Shown here: positions 1 to 9,425 of the stretch, one piece after another
Layout of the letters: each line of letters opens with the position of its first letter
Numbering within the stretch: the first letter of the stretch is position 1
Assembly (NCBI RefSeq): GCF_000344135.1
Contig: NZ_BAOP01000003.1
Span: 186,001 to 250,000 of the forward strand
Source: Gordonia malaquae NBRC 108250
Lineage (GTDB): Bacteria > Actinomycetota > Actinomycetes > Mycobacteriales > Mycobacteriaceae
Reading direction: 5' to 3'
Length of the DNA stretch: 64,000 bases
Program-made: the position numbers and the translations under genes
The notes under the pieces: model-generated
The model's database searches: none
What the model was told of the DNA's origin: nothing
The model's input: the letters and a program-made list of their open reading frames with translations, nothing else

Positions 1-318
1 GCCCGCGTAGTCGTCGTCACCGGCCTTCGGCTTGCCGAGGTCGGTGCGCTGCTTGTCCGTCGCGGCCGAGTACTTCGCGGCGATCGGTCCGGTCAGCGTG
101 ACCTTGGTGCCGTCGGCGGCGGTCAGCTCCACGTCCTTCGCCTTGTCGGCGCCTGTCGAATCACTCGAGCTCGTCGACCCGTCGGCGCTTGTCGAAGCGA
201 CCGCAGTCGACGAGTCGGCTCCGTCGTCCGACTTGTCGTCACTGCAACCCGCCACCACTGCCGCGGTGAGCGCCAACGCTGCGGCGACCCCCGCCGTCCG
301 TCGCATGATGTCTCGCAT
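1..318 (-). CDS. LGFP-like secreted lipoprotein, C-terminus beyond window
   Basis: Reads leftward off the window edge; 106 codons are visible. The N-terminus is a lipoprotein signal: charged Met-Arg-Asp-Ile-Met-Arg-Arg start, hydrophobic stretch to about residue 24, and lipobox VVAGC with the lipidated cysteine at position 25. A Ser/Thr/Asp-rich linker follows to about residue 70, then a stretch (GPIAAKYSAATDKQ...LGKP) that resembles an LGFP repeat, a wall-associated module common in mycolic-acid bacteria. The ATG at 318 is preferred over the one at 306 because AAAGGA lies about 6 nt upstream of it. Inference: a cell-envelope lipoprotein of unknown role. The LGFP assignment rests on one partial repeat. 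Confidence 0.75.
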   Translation of the reverse strand, partial: MRDIMRRTAGVAAALALTAAVVAGCSDDKSDDGADSSTAVASTSADGSTSSSDSTGADKAKDVELTAADGTKVTLTGPIAAKYSAATDKQRTDLGKPKAGDDDYAG

Positions 319-435
319 GATGTCCTTTCGATCTTCGTCGAGTCGATCTCCGGTCGAGGCCGGTGGATGTTCTTCGATCCCACCGACTCCGCTTGACGAG
401 ACTAGCCAAGGTTTGCTGGTTGGGAGCCGTTCTGA

Positions 436-465
436 CTCATAACAGTTCGAAGAATATTCATTCAA
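436..465 (-). promoter_or_regulatory. Candidate promoter of the lipoprotein gene
   Basis: On the minus strand TTGAAT (465-460) is followed after 18 nt by TATGAG (441-436). This is an acceptable -35/-10 pair and would give a leader of about 110 nt before the ATG at 318. Judged by eye only. Confidence 0.35.
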
Positions 466-493
466 TCGGACTACAACGGGCATAGTCGGCCCA

Positions 494-508
494 GTTTCGA
501 CTCGAAAC
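494..508. promoter_or_regulatory. Inverted repeat GTTTCGA-C-TCGAAAC
   Basis: Perfect 7-bp arms around one base, at about the -35 position of the promoter for the hydrolase operon and 8 bp before a second perfect inverted repeat. Likely a protein-binding site; the regulator is not obvious from the neighbours. Confidence 0.5.
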
Positions 509-516
509 ACCTTCTC

Positions 517-532
517 CTATACGTTCGTATAG
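517..532. promoter_or_regulatory. Operator CTATACG-TT-CGTATAG overlapping the -10 box
   Basis: Perfect 7-bp inverted repeat with a 2-nt centre. Its right arm overlaps TATAGT (528-533), a near-consensus -10 box for the operon starting at 553. A repressor bound here would cover the -10, a geometry typical of TetR-type control. No TetR gene lies beside it in this window. Confidence 0.6.
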
Positions 533-552
533 TCGCCTGTAAGGAGCCTCAC

Positions 553-1410
553 GTGACCGATATCAACATCGAGACCATCACCGTCGACGTCGACGGAATG
601 CACCTCGTCGGAGACCGCCGCCGCACCGCGTCGACAACGGGCTCACCCATCGTCCTGCTCCACGGCGGCGGCCAGACCCGCCACTCGTGGGATCGCAGCG
701 CCGACGCCCTCGCCGTCCGCGGCCGGGACGTCTACACGTTCGATCTGCGCGGTCACGGTGACAGTTCGTGGGCGCACGACGGTTACGGCATCGGCGGATT
801 CGTCACCGATCTTCGCGGGGTCTTGCTGACCCTCGACGCGCCTCCCGTGTTGATCGGGGCATCGCTCGGAGGCATCACCAGCCTCTGCGTGACGGGTGAA
901 CAGCCCGGATCAGTGTCGGCGCTTGTCATGGTCGATGTCGTGGTCGACGTGGAACCCGCAGGCATCGACCGCATCAAGGCGTTCATGAGCGGTCACATCG
1001 ACGGCTTCGACACCTTGGACGACGTCGCCGACGCGATCGCCGCGTACACCCCCGGCCGGGCTCGCACGCGGAATCTCGACGGTCTGCGCAAGAACGTCCG
1101 GCAGCGTGACGACGGACGCTGGTACTGGCATTGGGACCCCGCGTTCATCCTCGGTGACGGGGATGAAGCCCGGACCGTCACCGACCCCACCCGCCTCCGG
1201 GCAGCCGCCACGAGGGTCGATGTCCCGACGCTCATCGTGCGGGGCGGCAAGTCCGACGTCGTGAGCGACGCGGGTATCGCGTCGATGAAACAGCTGATCC
1301 CCCACGCCGATGTGGCCGATGTCGCCGCGGCGGGCCACATGGTGGCCGGCGACGACAATCAGGTGTTCGCGGCGTCCATCGAAGAGTTCCTCGACCGGCA
1401 CGGTCTGTGA
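553..1410 (+). CDS. Alpha/beta-hydrolase
   Basis: 285-aa soluble alpha/beta-hydrolase. The oxyanion-side motif LLHGGG is at 35-40, the nucleophile elbow GASLGG at 102-107 (Ser104), an acid candidate in the IVRGGKSDVV strand and the catalytic His in AAGHMV near the C-terminus, so the triad is complete. The GTG start is supported by AAGGAG at 541-546. First gene of a three-gene unit: its stop overlaps the next start (TGATG) and the MFS gene follows with ATGA overlap. Substrate unknown. Together with an esterase and an exporter under an operator-covered promoter it suggests inducible hydrolysis and export of an ester- or lactone-type compound; that is inference. Confidence 0.85.
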   Translation: MTDINIETITVDVDGMHLVGDRRRTASTTGSPIVLLHGGGQTRHSWDRSADALAVRGRDVYTFDLRGHGDSSWAHDGYGIGGFVTDLRGVLLTLDAPPVLIGASLGGITSLCVTGEQPGSVSALVMVDVVVDVEPAGIDRIKAFMSGHIDGFDTLDDVADAIAAYTPGRARTRNLDGLRKNVRQRDDGRWYWHWDPAFILGDGDEARTVTDPTRLRAAATRVDVPTLIVRGGKSDVVSDAGIASMKQLIPHADVADVAAAGHMVAGDDNQVFAASIEEFLDRHGL

Positions 1411-2309
1411 TGCGGCTGCGTCTGGCCGATCTCGCCGACCCGCGATTGGACGCGTTCGCCGCGGAATCGCGCGCCCACCACGCGACCACGAACGGAGCCC
1501 GCGGTCCGGCCGACCTCGACGGACTCCGCGCCATGCGTGCTCAGATCGCCGCACGGCCATCCGTGGCGGACCCGGCGGCCCGCACCTCGACCATCGACGG
1601 TGTTCCGGTCCGAATCCTGGAACCGTCGTCAGGTCTGAGCCGCGGGGTCTACCTCGCGCTCCACGGAGGCGGCTTCTACCTCGGCTCGGCCGTGCGCAAC
1701 GATCCACGTCACCGGGACCTCGCCGAATCGCTCGACGTCACCGTCGTCGCGCCCGATTACCGACTCGCGCCAGAGCATCCATGGCCCGCGGCAGGCGACG
1801 ACTGCGAGACGGTCGCACGGTGGCTGATCGACCATGCGGGAGCAGAGTTCGGAACGGACCGCTTGATCATCGGCGGCGCGTCGGCAGGAGCGACGCTGGC
1901 ACTCACCACACTGTTGCGTCTCCGAAACCACGATCTGTCCGGCGAGTATCGCGGCGCCGTCCTGACCTTCGGCACCTACGACATCAGCGGCCGAACACCG
2001 ATGGGTCGCGCGATCGACGACGAGTACTTCATCGAGGCGTACGTCGGACACGTCGACGACCGGAGCCACCCCGACATCTCCCCCGTGTTCGCCGATCTCC
2101 GTGGACTCCCGCCCGCTCTGCTGACCGTCGGCGCCGACGACGTCGTGCTCGAGCACAGCCTGGTGCTGGCGGCACGCCTGACGGCCGCTCGATCGGACGT
2201 GACCCTGAACGTGTATCCCGACGCGCCCCATGCCTTCACCGGAGCTCCGACGGCGATGGCGTCCGCCGCGTGGGACGACATGTACCGATGGATCGACGGT
2301 CTCCTATGA
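1410..2309 (+). CDS. HSL-family (alpha/beta-hydrolase fold-3) esterase
   Basis: 299-aa hormone-sensitive-lipase-type esterase. The oxyanion-hole motif HGGGF is at 85-89, the nucleophile motif GASAG at 156-160 (Ser158), DYRLAPEHPWPA is the usual conserved block after the HGGG motif, the acid lies in VGADDVVLEH and the catalytic His in DAPHAF. ATG at 1410 overlaps the previous stop; a GTG three bases upstream is possible but less likely. The family hydrolyses short- and medium-chain esters; the substrate here is not predictable. Translationally coupled to both neighbours. Confidence 0.88.
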   Translation: MRLRLADLADPRLDAFAAESRAHHATTNGARGPADLDGLRAMRAQIAARPSVADPAARTSTIDGVPVRILEPSSGLSRGVYLALHGGGFYLGSAVRNDPRHRDLAESLDVTVVAPDYRLAPEHPWPAAGDDCETVARWLIDHAGAEFGTDRLIIGGASAGATLALTTLLRLRNHDLSGEYRGAVLTFGTYDISGRTPMGRAIDDEYFIEAYVGHVDDRSHPDISPVFADLRGLPPALLTVGADDVVLEHSLVLAARLTAARSDVTLNVYPDAPHAFTGAPTAMASAAWDDMYRWIDGLL

Positions 2310-3721
2310 CGCAGCCACATCCGCGGCTCGCGGTTGTCGTCCTCTGCGCAGCGGGCATCGTGGTCGCACTGATGCAGACGATCATCGTCCCGCTGATCCC
2401 GAGCCTCCCCGCGCTGATCCACACCTCGGACAACAATTCGTCGTGGGCGCTGACGATCACCCTGCTGGTCGGGGCGGTCGGAACCCCGATCGCAGGTCGT
2501 CTCGGCGACATGTTCGGCAAGCGGCGCGTCCTCGTCGGCAACATGCTCGCCGTGACCCTCGGCTCCGTGGTCTGCGCGGTGTCGACGAGCCTCATTCCGT
2601 TCCTGATCGGCCGCGGTCTGCAGGGCATCGGAATCGGCACCATCGCGGTCGGCATCAGCATCATGCGCGACATCGTCCCTCCCGCGCGTCTCGCGTCGTC
2701 CGTCGGCACGATGAGCGCATCCCTGGGAGTCGGAGGCGCGTTGGGTCTGCCGTTCTCCGCGATCATCGCTCAGCACATCAGCTGGCACGCACTCTTCTGG
2801 ATCAGTGCGGCGACGGCCCTGGCCTGTGCGCTCGCGATCCTCGTCTACGTTCCGGAGAGTCCGTCGATCGCAGGCGGCCGCTTCGACGCCGTCGGCGCAC
2901 TCGGCCTCGCCGCCGCACTGACCTTCATCCTGCTCCCGGTGTCCAAGGGAGCCGCGTGGGGTTGGACGAGCCCGATCACCGTGACCGGGTTCGTCGCGTT
3001 CGCTGTCGCAGCTGTGCTCTGGTGGAGATATGAGCGCCGGGTCGCCAATCCCCTGATCGATCTCGACACTCTCACCAGTAGACCGATTCTGCTCACCAAC
3101 ATCGCATCCGTCGCGACCGGCTTCGCGTTCTACGCAATGCAGATGGCGCCGATCCAGATCCTCATGGCGCCGGAAGGAGCACCGGCGGGCCTTGGCATGA
3201 GCATGGTGCTGGCGAGTCTCATCCTGATGCCGACCGGACTCGTGATGTTCGGTTTCTCGTATGTGAGTGCCTGGCTCACACGTCGACGGGGCGCCCGGGT
3301 GTCGCTCGCGACGGGTGGACTCGTGATCGGCGCAGGGTACATCGTGTTCCTGGTGATGCTCCTCGGTCCGTGGGCCATCGCCTGGTGGTGGATCATCGGC
3401 TCGAGCAGCCTCGTCGGCGCCGGTCTCGGCATCGCCTACTCGGCGATGCCCGCTCTCATCATGCAGGTGGTGCCGGTCAGTCAGACCGGTGAGGCCAACG
3501 GCGTCAACGCCCTCATGCGTTCGGTCGGCACAGCTGCCGCCACCGCGGTCGTCGGCATGGTCCTGACGGCGTCCACGGTGGCCGTCGCCGGGCACCACGT
3601 CCCCACCGTGGCCGCCTACACCACCACCACGGTCATCTGCGTCGGCGTGTGCCTTCTCGCCTTCGTGACCGCAATCGCGATCCCGAAACGGACCGCGCTC
3701 GTCATCGACGAGGTCGCGTAG
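2306..3721 (+). CDS. MFS drug-type exporter
   Basis: 471-aa integral membrane protein of the major facilitator superfamily. The N-terminus runs straight into the first hydrophobic segment. The cytoplasmic loop motif GRLGDMFGKRRV (motif A) follows the second, and many further hydrophobic segments continue to the C-terminus; the length fits the 14-segment DHA2 (EmrB/QacA) type better than the 12-segment one. The start ATG overlaps the esterase stop (ATGA). An in-frame open stretch runs upstream to 1310 but lies on the esterase and is not used. Probably exports a substrate or product of the two hydrolases. Confidence 0.88.
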   Translation: MTQPHPRLAVVVLCAAGIVVALMQTIIVPLIPSLPALIHTSDNNSSWALTITLLVGAVGTPIAGRLGDMFGKRRVLVGNMLAVTLGSVVCAVSTSLIPFLIGRGLQGIGIGTIAVGISIMRDIVPPARLASSVGTMSASLGVGGALGLPFSAIIAQHISWHALFWISAATALACALAILVYVPESPSIAGGRFDAVGALGLAAALTFILLPVSKGAAWGWTSPITVTGFVAFAVAAVLWWRYERRVANPLIDLDTLTSRPILLTNIASVATGFAFYAMQMAPIQILMAPEGAPAGLGMSMVLASLILMPTGLVMFGFSYVSAWLTRRRGARVSLATGGLVIGAGYIVFLVMLLGPWAIAWWWIIGSSSLVGAGLGIAYSAMPALIMQVVPVSQTGEANGVNALMRSVGTAAATAVVGMVLTASTVAVAGHHVPTVAAYTTTTVICVGVCLLAFVTAIAIPKRTALVIDEVA

Positions 3722-3735
3722 GCACCGAACAGAAA

Positions 3736-3769
3736 CAGCGGGCCCACCCTGTGAAGGGTGGACCCGCTG
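3736..3769. terminator. Hairpin between convergent MFS and icd2
   Basis: 15-nt arms (3736-3750 and 3755-3769) with a GTGA loop. The single C/A mismatch on the plus strand becomes a G-U pair in the minus transcript, so it fits icd2 best but may end both transcripts. No long T-tract. Confidence 0.6.
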
Positions 3770-3787
3770 ATGTCACTTCGCCGTCGA

Positions 3788-6022
<2,235 letters not shown>

Positions 6023-6371
6023 GGTTGCAGCCTCTTCTGATCGTCGTCGTTCTTGTGGAACTCGTTGCTATCGCTGACATTGTCCCGCCGAACGTGACCC
6101 AGTGCGCGCGGTCCCGGGAATTGCGAGGCAGCACACACAGCGATCGGCCACTGACCTGCACTGCTTGCTGTGTACAGCAGTTCGGGTCGTCTGGTGGGAC
6201 GGTTTTCTTTCGATCGGCCGGTATGACCCGGCGATTCGGGGCGCTCGGCGGAGTGATTGTCCGTCTCCCGCTTCGCTATTCATTCTAGCGATGTCGATAT
6301 TCGCCATGCCCGGCACGCCTGCACCGCGACAGGCCGATAACCTCGGCGTAGATCCCCCGTGAAGGAGTCCG
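6023..6371. other. Divergent regulatory region between icd2 and the flavin oxidoreductase
   Basis: 349 bp without a convincing gene. It holds GCTGT-GT-ACAGC (6167-6178), which sits inside a wider CTGCT...AGCAG dyad (6161-6180), and a CGCTA-7-TAGCG dyad (6274-6290). Promoters for both neighbours must lie here but no clear -35/-10 pair stood out. Confidence 0.4.
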
Positions 6372-7457
6372 ATGTCAGCCTCGTCCGCACCGATCACGTT
6401 CAGCCATGGCCCGACATGGCGAAACCGAGTCGCACTCGCCCCGCTGACCAACCTGCAAAGCGGGTCCGACGGCGTTTTGAGCGACGACGAACACACCTGG
6501 CTCACTCGGCGTGCCGAAGGAGGCTTCGGTCTGGTCATGACGTGCGCGGCGTTTGTCAGCAGCGCAGGCCATTCGTTTCCGGGCCAACTGGGCGTCTCTG
6601 ACGACACGCACCTCGCAGGGCTGACACGCCTCGCCGACGGTCTCCGCGCGGCGGGTTCGGTGTCGTCGCTTCAGCTCCAGCATGGCGGTCGTCGCGGTGA
6701 CCGTGCCCTGTCCGACGATCTCGTCGCTCCGTGGGACGACGCGAAGTACGGTGCCACCGCACTCACCACCGAGGGCGTCGAGCAGATGGTCGACGACTTC
6801 GCGACCGCTGCGCGCCGCGCCGAGCAGGCCGGCTTCGACGGTGTTGAGATCCACGGTGCTCACGGATACCTGATCGCGCAGTTCCTCGACGGACGAAGCA
6901 ACACGCGCACCGACCGATACGGCGGCAGCGCCGACAACCGCTTCCGGGTGGTTCACGAGACGGTCGCCGCCATCCGAGCCGCCACGGGCCCCGACTTCCA
7001 GCTCGGTCTGCGTCTATCCCCCGAGCGATACGGGATCGTGCTCGACGAGGCTCGGGAACTCGCCGCACAGGTGATGGCCGACGGCGCCATCGACTATCTC
7101 GACATGTCGATGTGGGACGCGTTCAAGATGCCGCACGGTGAAGAGCCCGGCGATCGACCACTGCTCGACCTCTTCACCGAACTCCCCCGCGGCGACGTCC
7201 GCCTCGGGGTGGCAGGCAAGATCTTGACCGCGGCGCAGGTCCGCGAATGCCTTGAGCGGGGCGTCGACTTCGTGCTCGCAGGCACCGCGGGCATCCTTCA
7301 TCACGACTTCCCGAGGCGCGTGGTCGGCGACCCCGACTTCGCCGCCACCCATCCGCAACCGGCTTCACATTTCGTGGCCGAATCAGTCGGACCGTTGTTC
7401 CTGGACTACCTGTCGACCAACTGGGACGACTTCGTCACCGCCGACGGCGTTCGATGA
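6372..7457 (+). CDS. Old Yellow Enzyme-family NADH:flavin oxidoreductase
   Basis: 361-aa FMN-dependent TIM-barrel protein. Family blocks seen: LAPLTNLQSG near the N-terminus, the substrate-binding pair in EIHGAHGYLIAQFLDGRSN, TDRYGGSADNR, and the phosphate-binding end GKI...ERGVDFVLAG. These enzymes reduce activated alkenes (enones, nitroesters) with NAD(P)H. ATG at 6372 is preceded by GAAGGAG. It overlaps the DUF1345 gene by ATGA, so the two are coupled. Physiological substrate unknown. Confidence 0.9.
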   Translation: MSASSAPITFSHGPTWRNRVALAPLTNLQSGSDGVLSDDEHTWLTRRAEGGFGLVMTCAAFVSSAGHSFPGQLGVSDDTHLAGLTRLADGLRAAGSVSSLQLQHGGRRGDRALSDDLVAPWDDAKYGATALTTEGVEQMVDDFATAARRAEQAGFDGVEIHGAHGYLIAQFLDGRSNTRTDRYGGSADNRFRVVHETVAAIRAATGPDFQLGLRLSPERYGIVLDEARELAAQVMADGAIDYLDMSMWDAFKMPHGEEPGDRPLLDLFTELPRGDVRLGVAGKILTAAQVRECLERGVDFVLAGTAGILHHDFPRRVVGDPDFAATHPQPASHFVAESVGPLFLDYLSTNWDDFVTADGVR

Positions 7458-8119
7458 TCGACCGGGACGACGTGGCGGCAGGTGTCGCCACCGCAGCGGA
7501 CCTCATCGTGGTCGTCCTGGCGCTGTACAGCCTGTTCGCCGCGAATTTCTACGCACTGCTCGCGTGGGAGATCGCGGCCGCGGTGTATCTGCTGTGCACC
7601 GGCGTGGTCATTCGGCGCCGGGTCCGACGGGGGACGTCGGACCCCCGCACCGGACTCCTCAGCCGGTTGTCGTGGATCGTTCCGTTGGCGACCAGCCTGG
7701 CCGGAGTGAACGCCGCCGTCGTCGCTCTTCTCGGGCAGTCGTACGCGGAGAAGTACGCGGACAGCGCAGGATCGGCGGCTTTGCTCGGAGTGACCGGAAT
7801 TGTGCTGTCCTGGCTGCTTCTGCACGTCGCGTTCATGCACATCTACATGAGCCGCTACAGCGAATCAGCTGCGCCTGCGCTGTCGTTCCCCGAGGATCGT
7901 GGTCCCGATGACGACGACGTCCCGCCGCGTGAGCCGGGATACCCGGAGTTCATCTACTTCGCGTTCACGCTTGGCACCACGTTCGCGACGTCCGACGTCG
8001 AAGTCCGCACCCGGCGAATGCGGTCTGCCGTCGTCGTGCACAGCGTGTGGAGCTTCTTCTACAACGCTCTCGTCGTGGCGGTGGCGTTCCAGGTGCTGCA
8101 GCGGTTCGCGACCCTGTGA
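7454..8119 (+). CDS. DUF1345 family membrane protein
   Basis: 221-aa protein with about five hydrophobic segments and a hydrophilic acidic loop (PEDRGPDDDDVPPREP). The C-terminal part (FIYFAFTLGTTFATSDVEV, then RTRRMR and HSVWSFFYN) matches what I know of DUF1345, a conserved membrane family with no assigned biochemistry. Starts inside the stop of the preceding oxidoreductase gene (ATGA), so it is translationally coupled. Followed directly by the first copy of the dispersed repeat. Confidence 0.8.
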   Translation: MIDRDDVAAGVATAADLIVVVLALYSLFAANFYALLAWEIAAAVYLLCTGVVIRRRVRRGTSDPRTGLLSRLSWIVPLATSLAGVNAAVVALLGQSYAEKYADSAGSAALLGVTGIVLSWLLLHVAFMHIYMSRYSESAAPALSFPEDRGPDDDDVPPREPGYPEFIYFAFTLGTTFATSDVEVRTRRMRSAVVVHSVWSFFYNALVVAVAFQVLQRFATL

Positions 8120-8151
8120 CCGCCTCCACCTGGTGGGCACTCCTCGGTGCG

Positions 8152-8199
8152 GCTTGGTGATTGAGCCGGACGGAGCGGAGCGGAGTCCGTGTCGAAATC
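8152..8199 (+). repeat. Dispersed intergenic repeat, copy A
   Basis: Conserved ends GCTTGGTGATTGAGCCG and GTCGAAATC enclose a purine-rich core that can pair with itself (CGGAC 8167-8171 with GTCCG 8185-8189). The same ends recur inverted at 8643-8694 and in a diverged form at 17648-17694. Confidence 0.7.
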
Positions 8200-8279
8200 T
8201 GGTGACGTGCGCTGAGTCGGTGGACGTGCCTGTGGATAACGTGCTAGTCAGATCCAAGCAGGCGGTGGATGCTGTCGGA

Positions 8280-8615
8280 ATGGCCGGGTATCTGTACATG
8301 CTGGAATGCGCTGACGGATCGTTCTATGTCGGGAGCACTCGCAATATGTTTGAACGTCTCCGACAGCACCGCGCGGGCGAGGGTGCCGCGTACACGAGTC
8401 GACGTCTCCCCGTCCGCCTCGTGTACGTGGCGGAGTTCCCGACGGTCGCCGAGGCGTTCGCGCGCGAGAAGCAGGTCCAAGGGTGGGGAAGGTCCAAACG
8501 AGTCGCGCTTGCCCGCGGTGACTTCGATCAGCTGCACATGCTTTCACAGCGTGGCCAGCGCGGTGCCGTCCCGGACGACGCTCCGCTGCCGTCGATCACG
8601 ATGTTCGACGAGTAG
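8280..8615 (+). CDS. GIY-YIG nuclease superfamily protein (UPF0213/YhbQ type)
   Basis: 111-aa single-domain GIY-YIG protein. The N-terminus carries the two signature strands (YLYMLECADGSFYVGST; YVG at 16-18), then RLRQHRAGEGAAYTSRR, LVYVAEF and the FAREKQVQGWGRSKR block typical of the stand-alone family. The catalytic role of these small proteins is unproven in most bacteria. ATG at 8280 fits the family start; an in-frame GTG at 8241 would add 13 unlikely residues. Flanked on both sides by inverted copies of a dispersed repeat. Confidence 0.85.
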   Translation: MAGYLYMLECADGSFYVGSTRNMFERLRQHRAGEGAAYTSRRLPVRLVYVAEFPTVAEAFAREKQVQGWGRSKRVALARGDFDQLHMLSQRGQRGAVPDDAPLPSITMFDE

Positions 8616-8642
8616 GTGTGGGGCCCCAGCCCGGGTGGCGGC

Positions 8643-8694
8643 GATTTCGACTCGCCTCCTCGGCTGCGCCTCGTCAACGGCTCAATCACCAAGC
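8643..8694 (-). repeat. Dispersed intergenic repeat, copy B (inverted)
   Basis: Read on the minus strand it begins GCTTGGTGATTGAGCCG and ends GTCGAAATC, matching copy A at both ends, with a different GC-rich core. Its 5' end overlaps the MerR coding region: TTG-CTT-GGT-GAT-TGA encodes the last residues Leu-Leu-Gly-Asp and the stop. Confidence 0.7.
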
Positions 8695-9416
8695 AAGGCC
8701 TCCGCGAGGTATTCCTTGATCTCCTGTTCGCGCGCATCGTCGAGAGCTCGATCGAGGGCGGCGTAGGCGTTCGCCGTCGCCGAGGAACGCATGGTCGCGA
8801 GGAGATCCGTCACCCACTCCACCTCGTCGGACGTAGTGGGCAGCCAGCCGACGCCCTCCCGCCGAACGATCTCGTCGCGCGCGCCCGACATCAGCACTCG
8901 AACGGCGTCGGCGAGACGATCGGTGAACTCGCGGTGAACTCCGATCAGGGTGCGCAGTTCCATCCCGCGCTCGACGAGTCGCCCGAGGTTCTTCAGGATG
9001 TGGTCATCGACGGCACGGACCCGCGACGACCCGTCGACGCGTGTGACGATCCGCGCGTCGACGAGTGCGTCGAGAGTCTCGGCGTCGACCGGGCCGAGCA
9101 CGCGTTCCAACTCGTCATGCGTGATCTCGTCGGGCCGCCGTTGCGCCCACCGGAGATCCAGCAGATCCGGCAGATCGAGCGCCTCGGCGACCATTGCACG
9201 GGGGTTGGTGAGAAACGTCCCGATGTGCTTGAGCGTGAAGCCGTTGCCCAACAACCGATTGATGGCCCGCAGATTCGCAAGATGGCGCTCGGTGTAGATC
9301 GCCACACGCCCCCGGCGCAGGGGCGCGGGCAGCAGCCCACGCTCCTGGTAACCGCGAATGTTGCGCGTGGTGGTGCCGGATGCCCGCGCGAGGTCGTCGA
9401 TCCGGTACTCGGTCAT
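8682..9416 (-). CDS. MerR-family transcriptional regulator at end of mymA-like operon
   Basis: 244 aa. The N-terminal winged helix is clear: MTEYRIDDLARASGTTTRNI, then YQERGLLPAP, YTERHLANLRAI and GFTLKHIG. The C-terminal two thirds (about 75-244) is a long helical effector-like domain without recognisable metal cysteines, so this is not a metal-sensing MerR. It begins 9 nt after the flavoprotein stop and is probably co-transcribed with the operon, suggesting local control. The last four residues and stop are supplied by the dispersed repeat. Confidence 0.85.
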   Translation of the reverse strand: MTEYRIDDLARASGTTTRNIRGYQERGLLPAPLRRGRVAIYTERHLANLRAINRLLGNGFTLKHIGTFLTNPRAMVAEALDLPDLLDLRWAQRRPDEITHDELERVLGPVDAETLDALVDARIVTRVDGSSRVRAVDDHILKNLGRLVERGMELRTLIGVHREFTDRLADAVRVLMSGARDEIVRREGVGWLPTTSDEVEWVTDLLATMRSSATANAYAALDRALDDAREQEIKEYLAEALLGD

Positions 9417-9425
9417 CGCACGAAC

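Noticed and set aside
1310-2305. Long upstream extension of the MFS frame
   Set aside because: Overlaps the esterase gene; Arg-rich shadow. The ATG at 2306 has the ATGA coupling and the correct MFS start.
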